The notes under the pieces are model-generated. The model had not been told where the DNA came from and ran no database searches. It saw only the letters and a list, made by a program, of their open reading frames with translations. From contig NZ_JADOTY010000001.1 of the NCBI RefSeq assembly GCF_015751785.1, forward strand, positions 7,068,001 through 7,132,000: a stretch of DNA of 64,000 nt. The letters are read 5' to 3'. Positions 34,121-42,422 of this stretch are shown piece by piece (positions within the stretch are counted from its first letter, which is position 1; each line of letters starts with the position of its first letter). The position numbers and the translations under genes are program-made. The stretch comes from Micromonospora vinacea (GTDB lineage: Bacteria; Actinomycetota; Actinomycetes; Mycobacteriales; Micromonosporaceae).

Positions 34121-36082
34121 TCAGCGGACCATGGAGCCGACCACCGGCTTCGTGAGCAGCGCGGACTGGTTGCGCTGGATACCCGGGTCGAGCGTCTTGG
34201 CCACGAAGATCGCGTGCCAGATGCAGAAGATCAGCACCGTCCACACCTTGCGGGAGTGGTCGGCCTCCTCCCGCTTGTGCTCGTCGAGCAGCCGCAGCGC
34301 GTACGACAGGTCGAGCAGGTCACCCGCACCCGAGGTGCTGAGCACGTGCCGGGCCCACTCGTACATCTCGCCACGCAGCCAGACCCGGGTGGGGGTCGGG
34401 AAGCCCAGCTTCTTGCGGTTGACGATGGCCGGCGGCACGACACCCTGCAACGCCTGACGCATCGCGTACTTGGTGGCGTCGGAGCGCGGCGGCAGCTTCA
34501 GGTCGACCGGGATCTTCGCCGCGACGTCGAAGACCTCACGGTCGAGGAACGGCACCCGCACCTCCAGCGAGTGCGACATCGAGATCCGGTCGGCCTTGAC
34601 CAGGATGTCGCCGCGCAGCCAGGTGTAGAGGTCGACGTACTGCATCTTGGTGACGTCGTCGAGCTCCGTGCACTCGGCGTAGATCGGGGCGGTCACGTCC
34701 GTGTAGCGCACCGAGGGGTCGTAGCGGCGCATCAGGTGCTGCTTCTCCTCCTCGGTGAACATCCGGGCGTTGCCGTAGTACCGCTCCTCGATCGGGGTGG
34801 TGCCGCGCTCCAGGAAGCTCTTGCCCTTGACCCCCTGCGGGATCGCCTTGGAGACCGCGCGCAGCCCCTTCTGCACGCCGCCGGGCAGGCCGTTGACGGT
34901 GCCCAGCGACAGCGGCTCCCGGTAGATCGTGTAGCCACCGAAGAACTCGTCCGCGCCCTCACCGGAGAGCACCACGGTGACGTGCTCGGCGGCCTTCTTG
35001 GCCACGAAGTAGAGCGGCACCAGCGCCGGGTCGGCCACCGGGTCGTCCAGGTGCCAGACGATCTTCGGCAGCGCGTCGATCATGTCCTGCGGACCGATCT
35101 TGGTGGGGATCGTCGTGACGTCGAGGTGCCGGGCCGAATCCTGGGCGACGTCGATCTCCGAGTAACCCGGCACGTCGTAGCCGACGGTGAAGGTGAGGAT
35201 GTTCGGATTGAACTCCCGCGCCAGCGCCACCACAGCTGTGGAGTCGATGCCGCTGGACAGGAACGAGCCGACCGGCACGTCGGAGCGCATGTGCATGCGC
35301 ACGCTCTCCCGCAGCGTCTCCCGGATCTCGTGGTACAGCTTCTGCTCGTCGTCGACCGGCGCGGGCCGGAACACCGGCCGGTACCACCGGCGTACGTCGA
35401 TCCGGCCGCCCGGGGTCCAGTTCAGGTACTCCCCGGAGCCGATCCGGCTGATGCCCTTGTGCAGGGTGCCGGGCTCGGGGACGTACTGAAGGGTCAGGTA
35501 GTGGCTCAGGTTGGCCGTGTCGACGCCCGCGTCACCCTGGTAGTTGCTGTGCGCGAACGGCAGCAGCGCCTTCTTCTCCGAGGCCAGGTAGAGGCCGTCG
35601 GCGGTCTCCAGGTAGTGCATCGGCTTGATGCCGAAGTAGTCGCGGGCACCGAACGCCCGGCGCTCCTGCCGGTCCCAGATGACGAAGGCGAACATGCCCC
35701 GCAGCCGGGTGAGCACCTGCTCACCCCAGAAGTGGTAGCCCGCGACGATCACCTCGCCGTCACCGGCGGTGGCGAACTGGGCACCGAAGTTTCTGATCAA
35801 CTCCTCGCGCAGCTCGATGTAGTTGTAGATCTCGCCGTTGAAGGTCAGCAGGTAACGGCCGTTCGCGTAGGGCAGTGGCTCGTGGCTCGACGCGACGTCG
35901 ATGATGGCCAGCCGCTTGTGGGCGAACACGCCGTCCGCGTACCGGCCGGAGGCGTCGCCGACCACCTCGACCCCGGTCTCGTCGGGGCCGCGGTGGTGCA
36001 GGCATTCCAACGCTCCGGCGATGTGGTCGCGATGCGCTGCGGCGTTGCCGTTCGCGCTGAAGAAGGCCAGAAGTCCGCACAT
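34121..36082 (-). CDS. asnB: Asparagine synthase (glutamine-hydrolysing)
   Basis: Makes asparagine from aspartate, glutamine and ATP, or a related amidation. The 653-residue product starts MCGLLAFF, so Cys2 is the glutaminase nucleophile after Met removal. The glutaminase domain spans 1-210 (HHRGPDETG, LTFNGEIYNY), and the synthetase domain follows with the SSGIDS pyrophosphate loop near 272 and SGEGADEFFGGY. ATG 36082 was chosen over ATG 36091 because of the required Cys2 and because GGAAAG is nine bases upstream. Divergent from pepP-like gene. AsnB homologues also amidate cell-wall or antibiotic peptides; that is not testable here. Confidence 0.93.
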   Translation of the reverse strand: MCGLLAFFSANGNAAAHRDHIAGALECLHHRGPDETGVEVVGDASGRYADGVFAHKRLAIIDVASSHEPLPYANGRYLLTFNGEIYNYIELREELIRNFGAQFATAGDGEVIVAGYHFWGEQVLTRLRGMFAFVIWDRQERRAFGARDYFGIKPMHYLETADGLYLASEKKALLPFAHSNYQGDAGVDTANLSHYLTLQYVPEPGTLHKGISRIGSGEYLNWTPGGRIDVRRWYRPVFRPAPVDDEQKLYHEIRETLRESVRMHMRSDVPVGSFLSSGIDSTAVVALAREFNPNILTFTVGYDVPGYSEIDVAQDSARHLDVTTIPTKIGPQDMIDALPKIVWHLDDPVADPALVPLYFVAKKAAEHVTVVLSGEGADEFFGGYTIYREPLSLGTVNGLPGGVQKGLRAVSKAIPQGVKGKSFLERGTTPIEERYYGNARMFTEEEKQHLMRRYDPSVRYTDVTAPIYAECTELDDVTKMQYVDLYTWLRGDILVKADRISMSHSLEVRVPFLDREVFDVAAKIPVDLKLPPRSDATKYAMRQALQGVVPPAIVNRKKLGFPTPTRVWLRGEMYEWARHVLSTSGAGDLLDLSYALRLLDEHKREEADHSRKVWTVLIFCIWHAIFVAKTLDPGIQRNQSALLTKPVVGSMVR

Positions 36083-36214
36083 GGTGGCCATCTTTCCACG
36101 CGCGCTGTCGGCCCTTGCAGCCGTCCGTCGATCCACCCGACTCCCAGGGGGCGTTACCGCCAACCGGACGCGCGGTACCGTCGGGACCAGCAACGAAGCG
36201 GAGGGAGCGGCGCA

Positions 36215-37696
36215 ATGACCGAGGGACAGACCGACGGTACGCCGACGGACGGTACGGAATCGCACGATCCGGACTTCCCGGAGGCGTTCCTGTCCTTCAT
36301 GCGGCAGGGCTGGAGCGACACCGCGCTTCCCGTGACGCCCCGCCCGGAGACGCCCAACTACGCCAAGCGGCGGGCCGCCCTCTCGGCGGCCTTCCCTGGC
36401 GAGACGCTGGTGATCCCCACCGGCACCGAGAAGGTCCGGGCCAACGACACCGACTACCCGTTCCGGCCGGGCAGCGACTTCGCCTACCTGACCGGCGACC
36501 ACGACGCCGACAGCGTGCTGGTGCTGCGCCCGAACGGCTCGGGGCACGACGCGACGCTGTACATGCGGCCCCGGTCCTCCCGGGAGACCGACGAGTTCTT
36601 CCGCAGCCGCAACGGCGAGCTGTGGGTGGGCCGGCGGCACACCCTCGGCGAGAAGTCGACCGAGCTGGGCCTGCCCACCGCCGACCTGACCGGCCTGGAG
36701 GCGACGCTCGCCGACCTGGCTCCGGGGCGTACCCGGGTGTTGCGCGGTTTCGACGCCCAGGTGGACGCGGCCGTCCGCCCCTACGACGGGCCCCGGGCCG
36801 AGGGCCAGCCGGCCCGCGACCGGGAGCTGGCCATCGCCATTTCGGAGATGAAGCTGGTCAAGGACGAGTGGGAGATCGGCCAACTCCAGGACGCGATCGA
36901 CGCCACCGTACGCGGCTTCGAGGACGTGGCCCGGATCCTGCCGGCCGACCGGGCGGTCTCCGAGCGGCTGCTGGAGGGCGTCTTCGCGCTGCGGGCCCGC
37001 CACGACGGCAACGACGTCGGGTACGGCTCGATCGTCGGCGCCGGCGAGCACGCCACGATCCTGCACTGGGTGCACAACCACGGCGCCACCCGACCGGGTG
37101 ACCTGCTGCTGATGGACATGGGTGTCGAGGGCCGCAACCTCTACACCGCCGACGTCACCCGGGTCCTGCCGGTGAGCGGCCGGTTCACCGCGCTACAGCG
37201 CCAGGTCTACGACATCGTGTACGCCTCGCAGCAGGCCGGCATCGAAGCCATCCGCCCCGGGGTGAAGTTCAAGGACGTCCACCTGACCTGCATGCGCGTG
37301 CTCGCCGAGGGCCTGGCCGACCTGGGTCTGCTGCCGGTGAGCGTGGACGAGGCGATGGACGAGAAGTCGACCGTCTACCGGCGGTGGACGCTGCACGGCT
37401 TCGGTCACATGCTCGGCATCGACGTGCACGACTGCTCCAACGCCCGCAAGGAGACGTACCGCGACGGCGCGCTGGGTGAGGGCTACGTGCTCACCGTCGA
37501 GCCCGGCCTGTACTTCCAGCCGGAGGACGAGCTGGTCCCCGCCGAACTGCGCGGTGTGGGCATTCGGATCGAGGACGACGTGCTGGTCACCGCGACCGGC
37601 GCGGTCAACCTGTCGGCCGGGCTGCCCCGGACCTCGGACGAGGTGGAGACCTGGCTGGCCGAGCAGCGCGAAGCCGGCCCCCGCCTGCCCGGCTGA
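36215..37696 (+). CDS. pepP: Xaa-Pro aminopeptidase (M24B)
   Basis: A 493-residue metallopeptidase removing N-terminal residues before proline. The creatinase-type N-terminal domain (about 50-190) has FRPGSDFAYLTG. The pita-bread catalytic domain holds the di-metal ligands: LLLMDMGVE, YTADVTRVLPV, GHMLGIDVHD, TVEPGLYF and the last Glu in GIRIEDDVLV. The ATG at 36215 follows GGAGGG by nine bases. Cytoplasmic by absence of a signal. Its 3' end repeats into the adjoining tandem array. Confidence 0.92.
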   Translation: MTEGQTDGTPTDGTESHDPDFPEAFLSFMRQGWSDTALPVTPRPETPNYAKRRAALSAAFPGETLVIPTGTEKVRANDTDYPFRPGSDFAYLTGDHDADSVLVLRPNGSGHDATLYMRPRSSRETDEFFRSRNGELWVGRRHTLGEKSTELGLPTADLTGLEATLADLAPGRTRVLRGFDAQVDAAVRPYDGPRAEGQPARDRELAIAISEMKLVKDEWEIGQLQDAIDATVRGFEDVARILPADRAVSERLLEGVFALRARHDGNDVGYGSIVGAGEHATILHWVHNHGATRPGDLLLMDMGVEGRNLYTADVTRVLPVSGRFTALQRQVYDIVYASQQAGIEAIRPGVKFKDVHLTCMRVLAEGLADLGLLPVSVDEAMDEKSTVYRRWTLHGFGHMLGIDVHDCSNARKETYRDGALGEGYVLTVEPGLYFQPEDELVPAELRGVGIRIEDDVLVTATGAVNLSAGLPRTSDEVETWLAEQREAGPRLPG

Positions 37697-37808
37697 CCCG
37701 CCTGCCCAGCTAACCCGCCTGCCCACCTAACAGCGAGCCCAGCTAACCCGCCTGCCCAGCTAACAGCGAGCCCAGCTGACCCGCCTGCAGCTGACCCGCC
37801 TGCCCAGC
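37697..37808 (+). repeat. Tandem array of stop-codon-ended 15-17-nt units
   Basis: Seven units follow the pepP stop without a gap, six of which end in TAA or TGA: CCCGCCTGCCCAGCTAA (three close copies), CAGCGAGCCCAGCTAA/TGA (two), a shorter CCCGCCTGCAGCTGA and an open last unit. The unit copies the end of pepP itself (CGCCTGCCCGGCTGA). It seems to have arisen by slippage of the gene's last codons and stop. Confidence 0.85.
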
Positions 37809-37888
37809 GTGATCCACTCGGCTTCCTTGAAGTCGCGCTGTCCCCGCCGCTCGGATACTGCGCTTTCAAGAAAGCCGAGTGGATCACG
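37808..37888. repeat. GATC-tipped inverted repeat D
   Basis: Arms at 37808-37831 and 37865-37888 match at 23 of 24 positions; they begin CGTGATCCACTCGGCTT and end with its complement. It follows the stop-codon array directly. Element E at 55681-55759 has the same 79-nt core length and about three quarters identical bases by eye. Confidence 0.85.
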
Positions 37889-38040
37889 CCTTGAGGGCGG
37901 GCAACGTTCGCTATCCGCACACCCCGACGGCCGTACCGGCGCACCGACAGCGACAGCGACACCGGCTGCGACACATCGGCGCCCGACCCCGCACCGTCGA
38001 CCCGCAAACCGGCGGCGGCGGCACACGGGCCGACACTCGC

Positions 38041-38256
38041 ACACCAGAGGCGACACCCGCACGGCCGCGCCGACAGCCGCACACCGGTGGCCAGCCACAC
38101 GGCCGCGCGAACACCGTCACCTGCGCGCCGTTGAGCGCCGACACCCGCACACCGGCGGCGACACCCACACGGCCCCGCCGACAGCCGCACCCCGGTGGCC
38201 AGCCACACCGCCCCACCGACACCGGCACACCGGTGGCGACGGCCTGCACGGGGCCG
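38041..38256. repeat. Tandem duplication of about 108 bp in a low-complexity gap
   Basis: The block beginning ACACCAGAGGCGACACCC at 38041 recurs as ACACCGGCGGCGACACCC at 38149, with the following CGACAGCCGCAC...GGTGGCCAGCCACAC matching well, so the period is 108 bp. The wider gap (37889-38370) is CACACCGG/CGACA-rich. Open frames exist on both strands here but have no ribosome site or recognisable product, so I call it non-coding repeat DNA. Confidence 0.6.
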
Positions 38257-38378
38257 TGGCGAGGTTCGGCTGGCCCAGCGGCGTCGTCCGTCGATGTTTG
38301 TGCTACTCAGGCCCTTTCCAGCCGGCCCGGCCCGGTTGCCCGCGGTCATCTGACCTGCGTCAAATGCGTGGTTATCTC

Positions 38379-38447
38379 GGATAAGTCCGCATCGCGAAGA
38401 TGGTTCTCATACGGTGGGGATCAGTAGCTGCAAACCCATTTGTAGCT
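38379..38447 (+). promoter_or_regulatory. Promoter-like pair and leader hairpin of beta-helix gene 1
   Basis: GGATAAG (38379-38385) and CTCATACGG (38406-38414) are 20 bases apart, then AGCTGCAAA/TTTGTAGCT (38426-38434, 38439-38447) forms a hairpin with one mismatch. The same three parts, with the same 20-base gap, precede the paralogue at 40.6 kb. The shared parts in otherwise diverged DNA suggest a common promoter. The sigma factor is unknown. Confidence 0.6.
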
Positions 38448-38507
38448 GGTCGTGGCGCCTCGGGCGGTGCGATCCCGTCTGGTAGCAGGAAAGGGCGGAA
38501 GGCTCTG

Positions 38508-40385
38508 ATGTCCAACGACGTAACGAGTACCGACGGCGGGGCCTCGGCAGCTCCGCCGACACGGCGAAGGCGGGCGCTCTGGGTCGCCGGCGTGGCTGGG
38601 CTGACCGGCGTGGTCGGCCTGGCGGCCCTCGGCGGCATCGCCGCTCGGGACGACAAGCCAAAGGCCGACCAGGTGTCCGACGGGCAACCGTCGACCAACC
38701 GGCAGAACGTCAGCGACGACGGCGGCGCGGCCAAGGGCGGCACCAAGGACGACGGCGGTCAGGACGACGAGTGGAGCGGCGACGACTGGAGCGGCTTCGA
38801 CGACCGGTCCGGCAAGGATGGCGAGGACCGCAGGGACGGAAAGCACGACGAGAAGGACCGCACCAAGCAGGTCCCGTGCGACTCCGACAAGCTGATCCAG
38901 GCGATCACGTTCGCCAACAACAAGGACGGCGGCGTGCTGGAGCTGGCCAAGGGCTGCACCTACACCCTGACTCGCAACCAGGACGGCAACGGCCTCCCGG
39001 TGATCACCGAGAACATCACCCTCAAGGGCGAGCACACCACCATCGGCCGCGAGGCCACTGCCGACTACTTCCGCATCCTCAACGTCGGCGCCGGCGGGCA
39101 GCTCACTCTCAAGGGCCTGAGCATCAGGGGTGGCCAGACCCTTCAGTCCCCGATGACCGCCGACCCGGCGACGGTCTGGGCGCCGTACTCGGCAGTGGTC
39201 CGCTCCACCGTTTCCAAGCCGACCGCAGCCAAGCCGGCCGCCACGGCAGCGAAGCCTGCCGCCACGACCGCCAAGCCGGCAGCCGCCGCAGCCAAGGCCG
39301 CCAAGCCGGCAGCCGCCGCAGCCAGGGCCGCCGCCAAGCCGGTGGCAGCGAAAGCAGCGGCAGCCAAGGCCCCGGCGACGGCGACCAAGGCCGCACCAAC
39401 GGCCACCAAGGCCCCGACGGCCACCAAGCCGCTAGCCGCAGCCGCCAAGCCCGCCGCGGCGACAGCCGCCAAGCCGGTAGCGGCTGCCGGGCCGGCGGTG
39501 GCGCCGCTGGTCGAGCAGCCTGGGTTCACCGACGGCGCCGGGGTGCTGGTGCAGCCCGGTGGTCGGGCGGAGATCCTGGACAGCGAGTTGCTCTACAACC
39601 AGTCCGGCGGCAACGGCGGCGGGCTGGCCAACTTCGGCAGCACGAGGCTCAGCAAGACGACTGTCGCTCACAACACTGCCTTCTTCTTCGGCGGCGGCAT
39701 CTTCAACGCCGGCGTACTCCAGGTCGACGAGTCGAAGATCAAGGACAACACCGGGATCATCGGCGGCGGTGGCATCTCCAACGGTGCGGCGCGGATCTTC
39801 ACCGAGGACGTCGACGGCGGCTCGGTCTGGGTCCACAAGAGCGAGATCACCGACAACGAGACGCTCGGCTTCGGTGGCGGCGTCCTGGATGTCGAGGGCA
39901 CCACGACGTTGCACCAGAGCACGGTCAGCGGCAACACCGCGGTCCTCGCCGGTGGTGGCGTCGCGGTGGCCGACAGCCAGCTCACCCTCAAGGACGCCAC
40001 GGTGGCCAAGAACAGCACCGCTGGCGTGGGTGGCGGCCTGGCCGTGGCCTTCGACAGCGTCGCGACGATCGAGAACAGCAGGATCAAGGACAACACGGCG
40101 GGCTTCTTCGGTGCCGGCCTCTACAACGAGGACAGCATCACCACGCTGCGCGACAGCGAGGTGACGGGCAACCGGGCTGTCGGCCCGTTCGGCAGCGGTG
40201 GCGGCATCTACAACACCGACGGCGGCGAGGTCAGCCTCCACCGGACGAAGGTGACGCACAACTTCGCCACCCTGCCGCCCGGCGGGATCTCCAACGGCCT
40301 CTTCAGCCAGGTGCGGCTGGACGACGAGTCAGTGGTGTCCGCCAACCGCCCCACCAACTGCCTGAACGTTCCCGAGTGCTTCTGA
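38508..40385 (+). CDS. Surface protein with right-handed beta-helix repeats, paralogue 1
   Basis: A 625-residue protein with no enzyme motif. A basic N-terminus (RRRRALW) and hydrophobic helix (about 22-46) act as signal or anchor, followed by an Asp/Gly/Lys-rich charged spacer (about 50-122). The rest is a beta-helix: turns with GGGIxN-type motifs recur about every 30-35 residues (FFFGGGIFNAG, IIGGGGISNGA, GFGGGVLDVEG, GVGGGLAVAFD). An Ala/Lys/Pro block at about 235-330 (AAKPAATAAKPAA) is inserted in the helix. GGAAGG lies six bases before the ATG. Likely displayed or shed as adhesin or polysaccharide-contacting protein; function inferred only from fold. Confidence 0.8.
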   Translation: MSNDVTSTDGGASAAPPTRRRRALWVAGVAGLTGVVGLAALGGIAARDDKPKADQVSDGQPSTNRQNVSDDGGAAKGGTKDDGGQDDEWSGDDWSGFDDRSGKDGEDRRDGKHDEKDRTKQVPCDSDKLIQAITFANNKDGGVLELAKGCTYTLTRNQDGNGLPVITENITLKGEHTTIGREATADYFRILNVGAGGQLTLKGLSIRGGQTLQSPMTADPATVWAPYSAVVRSTVSKPTAAKPAATAAKPAATTAKPAAAAAKAAKPAAAAARAAAKPVAAKAAAAKAPATATKAAPTATKAPTATKPLAAAAKPAAATAAKPVAAAGPAVAPLVEQPGFTDGAGVLVQPGGRAEILDSELLYNQSGGNGGGLANFGSTRLSKTTVAHNTAFFFGGGIFNAGVLQVDESKIKDNTGIIGGGGISNGAARIFTEDVDGGSVWVHKSEITDNETLGFGGGVLDVEGTTTLHQSTVSGNTAVLAGGGVAVADSQLTLKDATVAKNSTAGVGGGLAVAFDSVATIENSRIKDNTAGFFGAGLYNEDSITTLRDSEVTGNRAVGPFGSGGGIYNTDGGEVSLHRTKVTHNFATLPPGGISNGLFSQVRLDDESVVSANRPTNCLNVPECF

Positions 40386-40417
40386 CCGGAACGGGTGGCT
40401 GATCCACATAGAGGGCG

Positions 40418-40451
40418 CGCCTCTCCGAGCCGTGAACGGCTCGGAGGGGCG
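40418..40451 (+). terminator. Terminator hairpin after beta-helix gene 1
   Basis: CGCCTCTCCGAGCCGT (40418-40433) pairs with ACGGCTCGGAGGGGCG (40436-40451), 16 bp with one G-U pair and a tiny loop. It lies 32 bases after the stop. No T-run, as usual for this group. Confidence 0.75.
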
Positions 40452-40551
40452 TACCCATTTGGGCAGGTCAGGGGCTTGCCGGCCGGCTAGGGCCACGCTG
40501 CGTCGGTCCGGCCTCGCTGGGGGCAACATGAACCGAATGTGGGCTTCTCTC

Positions 40552-40617
40552 GGATAAGCCCGCGAGGCGAGGAACCTTCTCATACGGTGGTTTTGGGAGC
40601 TACAACCGATTTGTAGC
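40552..40617 (+). promoter_or_regulatory. Promoter-like pair and leader hairpin of beta-helix gene 2
   Basis: GGATAAG (40552-40558) and CTCATACGG (40579-40587) with the same 20-base gap as upstream of paralogue 1, then GCTACAA/TTGTAGC (40599-40605, 40611-40617). The distance to the ATG (92 bases against 94) and a GTCTGGTA block near the ribosome site are also kept. Confidence 0.6.
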
Positions 40618-40678
40618 AGGGGACACCCGTCTGACGGCGGCGACCCTGTCTGGTACGAGGAGAGGGCAGAGAGCTCCG

Positions 40679-42337
40679 ATGTCCAACTACCTAACGAACA
40701 AAGAAGCCTCCGGGCGGGCGACGGCCAAGAGCCGCCGCAAGCTCTGGCTCGCCAGTGGCGTGGCCGGTTTGACAGGCGTGATCAGTCTCGCGGCGGTGGG
40801 CGTCGCGGGCAGCGCCGGAGCGGTCGGCCTCAACTGGAACACCGCGCAGGTCAGCAAGGACGGCGACCAGCGGGGTGACGAGGCGCGCGACTGGGACAAG
40901 GACGAGGACCGGAACAAGGACCAGGACAAGGACAAGGACCGGGACAAGGACCACGAGCGCGGGAAGGAGGTGCCCTGCGACACCGACAAGCTGATTCAGG
41001 CGATCGTGTTCGCCAACAACAAGCACGGCGGTGTGCTGGAGCTGGCCAAGGGCTGCACCTACAACCTGAGCCGCAACGACTACCAGGGCAACGGCCTGCC
41101 GGTGATCACCGAGCGAATCACGCTCAAGGGCGAGCACACCACGATCTCCCGGGAAGCCACAGCCGACTACTTCCGCATCCTCAACGTCGGTGCCGGTGGT
41201 CACCTCACCATCAAGGGCCTGACCATCAAGGGTGGCCAGACCCTCGAACGGTTCAACAGCGTCGAGCCGGCGGCCGTCTGGGCGTCCTACTCGGATTCCG
41301 AGGCGATCGCGGCGCAGGTGAAGGCGGGCGTCCCGCTGAACCAGGCGCTCACCGCCCGTCAGGCCAACCCGAAGGCCGGCCTGACGGCGACGCCGAAGGT
41401 GACGCCCAAGGCCGCGCCGACCGCGAAGGCGGGTGTCGTCACGCCGCTCGTGGAGTACCCGGACGCCACCGACGGCGCCGGAATCCTGGTCCAGCCGGGT
41501 GGCACCGCCGAGATCCTGGAGTCCGAGGTCGTCCTGAACCAGTCGGGCGGCAACGGTGGTGGCGTGGCCAACTTCGGCACCACGAAGATCTGGCACAGCA
41601 CCGTCACCCGTAACACCGCCTTCTTCTTCGGTGGCGGTGTGTTCAACGCCGGCCTGCTCAAGGTCGAGGAGTCGAAGATCAAGGACAACACCGCCATCAT
41701 CGGTGGTGGCGGTATCTCCAACGGCGCTGCGCGGATCTTCGCCGACGACGTCGACGGCGGTACGGTCGAGCTCAAGAAGGCCGAGATCACCGACAACGAG
41801 ACGCTCGGCTTCGGTGGTGGCTACCTCGACATCGAAGGCAACACCACGGCGTACGAGAGCAAGTTCGTCTCGAACACCGCGGTTCTCGCCGGTGGCGGTA
41901 TCGCCGCAGCTGACAGCCAGCTGAACCTGCACCACGCCACGATCGAGAAGAACAGCACCGCCGGTGTCGGTGGCGGTGTGGCCATCGCCTTCGACAGCGT
42001 GGCCACCTTCGAGAAGAGCAGCATCAAGGACAACACCGCCGGCTTCTTCGGCGGCGGGCTCTTCAACGTCGGCAGCGTCACCACGCTGCGCGACAGCGAG
42101 GTCGTCGGCAACCGGGCCATCGGCCCGATCGGGGTCGGCGGCGGCATCTTCAACATCTTCGGCGAGGTCAACCTGTCGAAGACGAAGGTCGCCCACAACT
42201 TCTCCACCTTCGAGCCGGGCGGTGTCTTCAGCTTCTTCGGAGACGTGAACGTGGACGACAAGTCCGCCATCACCGCGAACCGTCCGACCAACTGCCTGGC
42301 CATCCCGGGCGGCACGATCGACAACTGCTTCGCCTGA
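40679..42337 (+). CDS. Surface protein with right-handed beta-helix repeats, paralogue 2
   Basis: A 552-residue paralogue of the preceding gene: same basic head and anchor helix (RRKLWLASGVAGLTGVISLAA), same charged spacer (here KDQDKDKDRDKDHERG), same PCDTDKLIQAI start of the folded part and same GGG-turn beta-helix to a C-terminal Cys. It differs mainly in the insert: about 55 residues (PKVTPKAAPTAKAG) instead of about 95 Ala/Lys/Pro residues. The two are collinear, so the unit arose by tandem duplication with its promoter. A strong terminator follows. Function as for paralogue 1. Confidence 0.8.
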   Translation: MSNYLTNKEASGRATAKSRRKLWLASGVAGLTGVISLAAVGVAGSAGAVGLNWNTAQVSKDGDQRGDEARDWDKDEDRNKDQDKDKDRDKDHERGKEVPCDTDKLIQAIVFANNKHGGVLELAKGCTYNLSRNDYQGNGLPVITERITLKGEHTTISREATADYFRILNVGAGGHLTIKGLTIKGGQTLERFNSVEPAAVWASYSDSEAIAAQVKAGVPLNQALTARQANPKAGLTATPKVTPKAAPTAKAGVVTPLVEYPDATDGAGILVQPGGTAEILESEVVLNQSGGNGGGVANFGTTKIWHSTVTRNTAFFFGGGVFNAGLLKVEESKIKDNTAIIGGGGISNGAARIFADDVDGGTVELKKAEITDNETLGFGGGYLDIEGNTTAYESKFVSNTAVLAGGGIAAADSQLNLHHATIEKNSTAGVGGGVAIAFDSVATFEKSSIKDNTAGFFGGGLFNVGSVTTLRDSEVVGNRAIGPIGVGGGIFNIFGEVNLSKTKVAHNFSTFEPGGVFSFFGDVNVDDKSAITANRPTNCLAIPGGTIDNCFA

Positions 42338-42380
42338 TTGCTCACCCTCGGGTGACGACGGCGTAGCGCCAGCACAACGG

Positions 42381-42417
42381 ACCGGCCCCCTTCCGCGAGA
42401 CGCGGAAGGGGGCCGGT
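42381..42417. terminator. Bidirectional terminator, beta-helix gene 2 / amylopullulanase
   Basis: ACCGGCCCCCTTCCGCG (42381-42397) and its perfect complement (42401-42417) form a 17-bp stem with a three-base loop between convergent stop codons, six bases from the amylopullulanase stop. Confidence 0.85.
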
Positions 42418-42422
42418 TCACG

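Noticed and set aside
34214..36213. Upstream extension of the pepP frame antisense to asnB
   Set aside because: The frame is open only because of GC bias. The ribosome site GGAGGG and homology place the real start at 36215.
37879..38427. Open frames on both strands in the repeat gap
   Set aside because: They consist of repeats rich in Thr, Pro, Arg and Cys, without ribosome site or known fold. Treated as non-coding repeat DNA.
38415..38507. A cyclic-di-GMP (GEMM) riboswitch in the beta-helix leaders
   Set aside because: GCAAACC-like bases occur, but the paired structure and second conserved block are not there. Listed only as a shared leader.
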